From NCBI GenBank assembly GCA_035702805.1, contig DASSZN010000155.1:1-7277 (forward strand): a DNA stretch of 7,277 bases, in the 5' to 3' direction. The translations under genes and the position numbers were made by a program. Within the stretch, counting starts at the first letter, position 1; each line of letters opens with the position of its first letter. Shown piece after piece: positions 6,040 through 7,277 of the stretch. Under the pieces are notes generated by a model. It was given only the letters and a program-made list of their open reading frames with translations. It had not been told where the DNA came from and searched no databases. The DNA is from DASSZN01 sp035702805 (lineage in GTDB: Bacteria; Chloroflexota; Chloroflexia; Thermomicrobiales; Thermomicrobiaceae).

Positions 6040-6064
6040 GCGGGGCCGGCATGGCCGGTCCCGC
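6040..6064 (-). terminator. Long hairpin after the aminopeptidase gene
   Basis: GCGGGGCCGGC (6040-6050), 3-nt loop ATG, GCCGGTCCCGC (6054-6064): an 11-bp stem with a single G-U wobble, 34 nt past the minus-strand stop at 6099. Downstream on the minus strand comes GTGTCGTCTGG, moderately U-containing but not a clean U-run. It probably ends the pepC transcript and separates it from the ATPase gene. Confidence 0.52.
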
Positions 6065-6098
6065 CTGCTCGCGTCGTCCTCGGGGCCGTTCCCTCGCG

Positions 6099-7277
6099 TC
6101 AGCGCGCCAGCGCCCCCATCGGGTCCCAGGCCGGCAGGACCACCGGCTCCGCCGCCAGCGCCGCACGCAGCTCCGCCGGCAGGGAGTCGACCCGCGCCGC
6201 GATCTCGAAGACGTACTCGTCGAACCACGAGTCGTTCATCGCGTAGAAGCCCTTGTCGCCGTTGTCGGCACCCCAGCTGTTCTCCACCCGCCAGCGTCGT
6301 GGTCGGCCGTCGCCCAGCACGTCCACCCCGGTGAACAGCATCGCGTGGGTCATCTGCGTCTCGTGATAGGTGAGCCGACCGGCCTTGTCCAGACCGAACT
6401 CCGTGCCGTAGACCCCCTCGAGGTCGAACAGGTGCCGGTCCCAGACCCCGAGGTCTCGCCGCATCTGCTTGCCCACGTCGCAGCCGAACCAGACCGGCTC
6501 GCCGCCGACGATCGTGCGCTGGGCGATCTCCTTGATCAGGTCGATCTCCACGTTGAGGTAGGTCACGATCGCCCCGCCGACCACGTTGCCCAGGTATTCG
6601 ACGGTGTAGGTTCGCCCCGTCGGATTGCGCGGGTCGTGCACCAGGCAGGCGTACTCCTCCAGCGGGATGGTGACGTACCGCTCGGCGAACTCCCGCGGCG
6701 TCATCTCCGGGTCGCGGTGGAACTGCTTGTCGGTGTCGGTCCACTGCCAGGCAACGCGGTCCGGCGGCGTCCCCAGGTGGATCGAGAGGATGCGGTAGAC
6801 CGCCCCCAGCGTCTCCTCCTTGGCCGCGCGCAGGTCGTCGACCTCGGCGCCCGCCGCCCGCAGCTCGCGCAGCGACCGCGCCCCCTCGCGCAGCTTCGAC
6901 CACAGCACCGCGTTCATGCGCCGCGTGTTCGACGAGCTCTCGGTCTCCGGCATGAATGCCTTCGGGACCAGCCCGTGCTTGCGGACCAGGTTGACGAACA
7001 TGTTCCACTGCCCGCCATCGCCGAGTGGCCCTTCGAGCAGGAAGGCAACGAGCCGGTCGTCCACATCGCGATCCGCCGTCTCGATGATTGCCTCGAAGAA
7101 GTAGTTGGTCCGCTCCAGTTTGTCCCAGAACATCGTGTAGTTCTGGGAAAACTCGAACTCCTTCGTCTGCATCTTCTTCATCGCCGCGACGCGCAGCAGG
7201 TTCAGGCCGGCGAACATCCAGCAGCGACCGCTCTGCTTCTGATTCGTCACCGCCCAATCGTCCAGGAAGGTCGAGAA
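6099..7277 (-). CDS. pepC: Aminopeptidase C / bleomycin hydrolase (peptidase C1B), N-terminus cut by window edge
   Basis: The last 392 residues of a cytoplasmic papain-fold cysteine aminopeptidase; roughly 50-60 N-terminal residues lie beyond the right edge, given a usual length near 450. Family enzymes form hexamers with the active sites facing an inner channel and trim residues from peptide N-termini. In window numbering (first visible residue = 1), the catalytic set is complete: Gln13 and Cys19 in NQKQSGRCWMFA, His311 in THAMLFTG, and Asn333 in VENSWG. Other hallmarks are FWDKLERTNYFFE, GDGGQWNMFVNLV and FGCDVGK. The protein ends in LPAWDPMGALAR. In C1B enzymes this C-terminal arm lies in the active-site cleft and imposes aminopeptidase specificity; the final Arg resembles the extra Lys that the yeast enzyme removes from itself. 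The GTG at 7250 is internal and not the start, since the family sequence (FLDDWAVTNQ) continues upstream to the edge. A hairpin follows the stop. Together with the M20 enzyme it suggests peptide salvage. Confidence 0.95.
   Translation of the reverse strand, partial: FSTFLDDWAVTNQKQSGRCWMFAGLNLLRVAAMKKMQTKEFEFSQNYTMFWDKLERTNYFFEAIIETADRDVDDRLVAFLLEGPLGDGGQWNMFVNLVRKHGLVPKAFMPETESSSNTRRMNAVLWSKLREGARSLRELRAAGAEVDDLRAAKEETLGAVYRILSIHLGTPPDRVAWQWTDTDKQFHRDPEMTPREFAERYVTIPLEEYACLVHDPRNPTGRTYTVEYLGNVVGGAIVTYLNVEIDLIKEIAQRTIVGGEPVWFGCDVGKQMRRDLGVWDRHLFDLEGVYGTEFGLDKAGRLTYHETQMTHAMLFTGVDVLGDGRPRRWRVENSWGADNGDKGFYAMNDSWFDEYVFEIAARVDSLPAELRAALAAEPVVLPAWDPMGALAR

Noticed and set aside
5843..6166. N-terminal extension of the ATPase by 108 residues
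   Set aside because: It overlaps the end of pepC and its terminator hairpin, has low-complexity Arg/Gly/Ala composition, and the family N-terminus begins at ATG 5842.
1..7277. Mobile element, CRISPR array, tRNA/rRNA gene, or multi-gene defence system
   Set aside because: No transposase or integrase motif, no regularly spaced repeats, no tRNA cloverleaf or rRNA core sequence, and no nuclease, reverse transcriptase or sensor-effector pair was found on either strand.

Overview
The window is strongly GC-rich, bacterial and gene-dense. It has G/C-rich third codon positions, purine-rich Shine-Dalgarno sites and GC-only hairpins without U-tracts after its genes. The gene mix is a carnosinase/CPG2-type M20 peptidase, a CtpE-like P-type ATPase, a bleomycin-hydrolase-type aminopeptidase, a DUF2283-like protein and a short S30AE protein. 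This would fit a high-GC Chloroflexota lineage such as the Thermomicrobia, or less likely an actinobacterium. The taxonomic guess is inference only; no rRNA or other marker gene is present.

Layout: (1) 1-371, minus strand, cut by the left edge: a class I SAM-dependent methyltransferase starting at GTG with a strong SD. (2) 372-816, 445 bases without an intact gene. It holds a possible methyltransferase promoter, the remains of a HAD-family phosphatase (489-655) whose two ends survive in different frames with the middle missing, a small hairpin, and a promoter with overlapping dyads for the next gene. (3) 817-2190, plus: an M20 metallopeptidase with every metal ligand and catalytic residue in place. 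(4) 2191-2291: the junction of two convergent genes, with a hairpin next to each stop codon and a third, competing pairing between them. (5) 2292-2690, minus: a 132-aa protein that appears to be two DUF2283-like units in tandem. (6) 2835-3200, minus: a short HPF/RaiA-like (S30AE) ribosome-associated protein. (7) 3365-5842, minus: an 825-aa ten-helix P-type cation ATPase, nearest in its motifs to the calcium-linked CtpE group. (8) 6099-7277, minus, cut by the right edge: a peptidase C1B aminopeptidase (PepC / bleomycin hydrolase).

The four minus-strand units 2292-7277 run in the same direction. Their gaps of 144 to 256 bases contain hairpins, so they look like separate transcription units rather than one tight operon. 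The functional themes are peptide and amino-acid scavenging (M20 peptidase and PepC), cation homeostasis (ATPase) and possibly translational dormancy (S30AE protein). I see no tRNA, rRNA, CRISPR array, insertion sequence, integrase, toxin-antitoxin pair or phage gene. I do not see a new multi-gene system. The parts most worth a second look are the decayed HAD gene, the duplicated DUF2283-like protein, the dyads over the M20 promoter, the competing hairpins at 2203-2280, the Glu-to-Gln change in the ATPase M4 motif, and the C-terminal Arg of the aminopeptidase.
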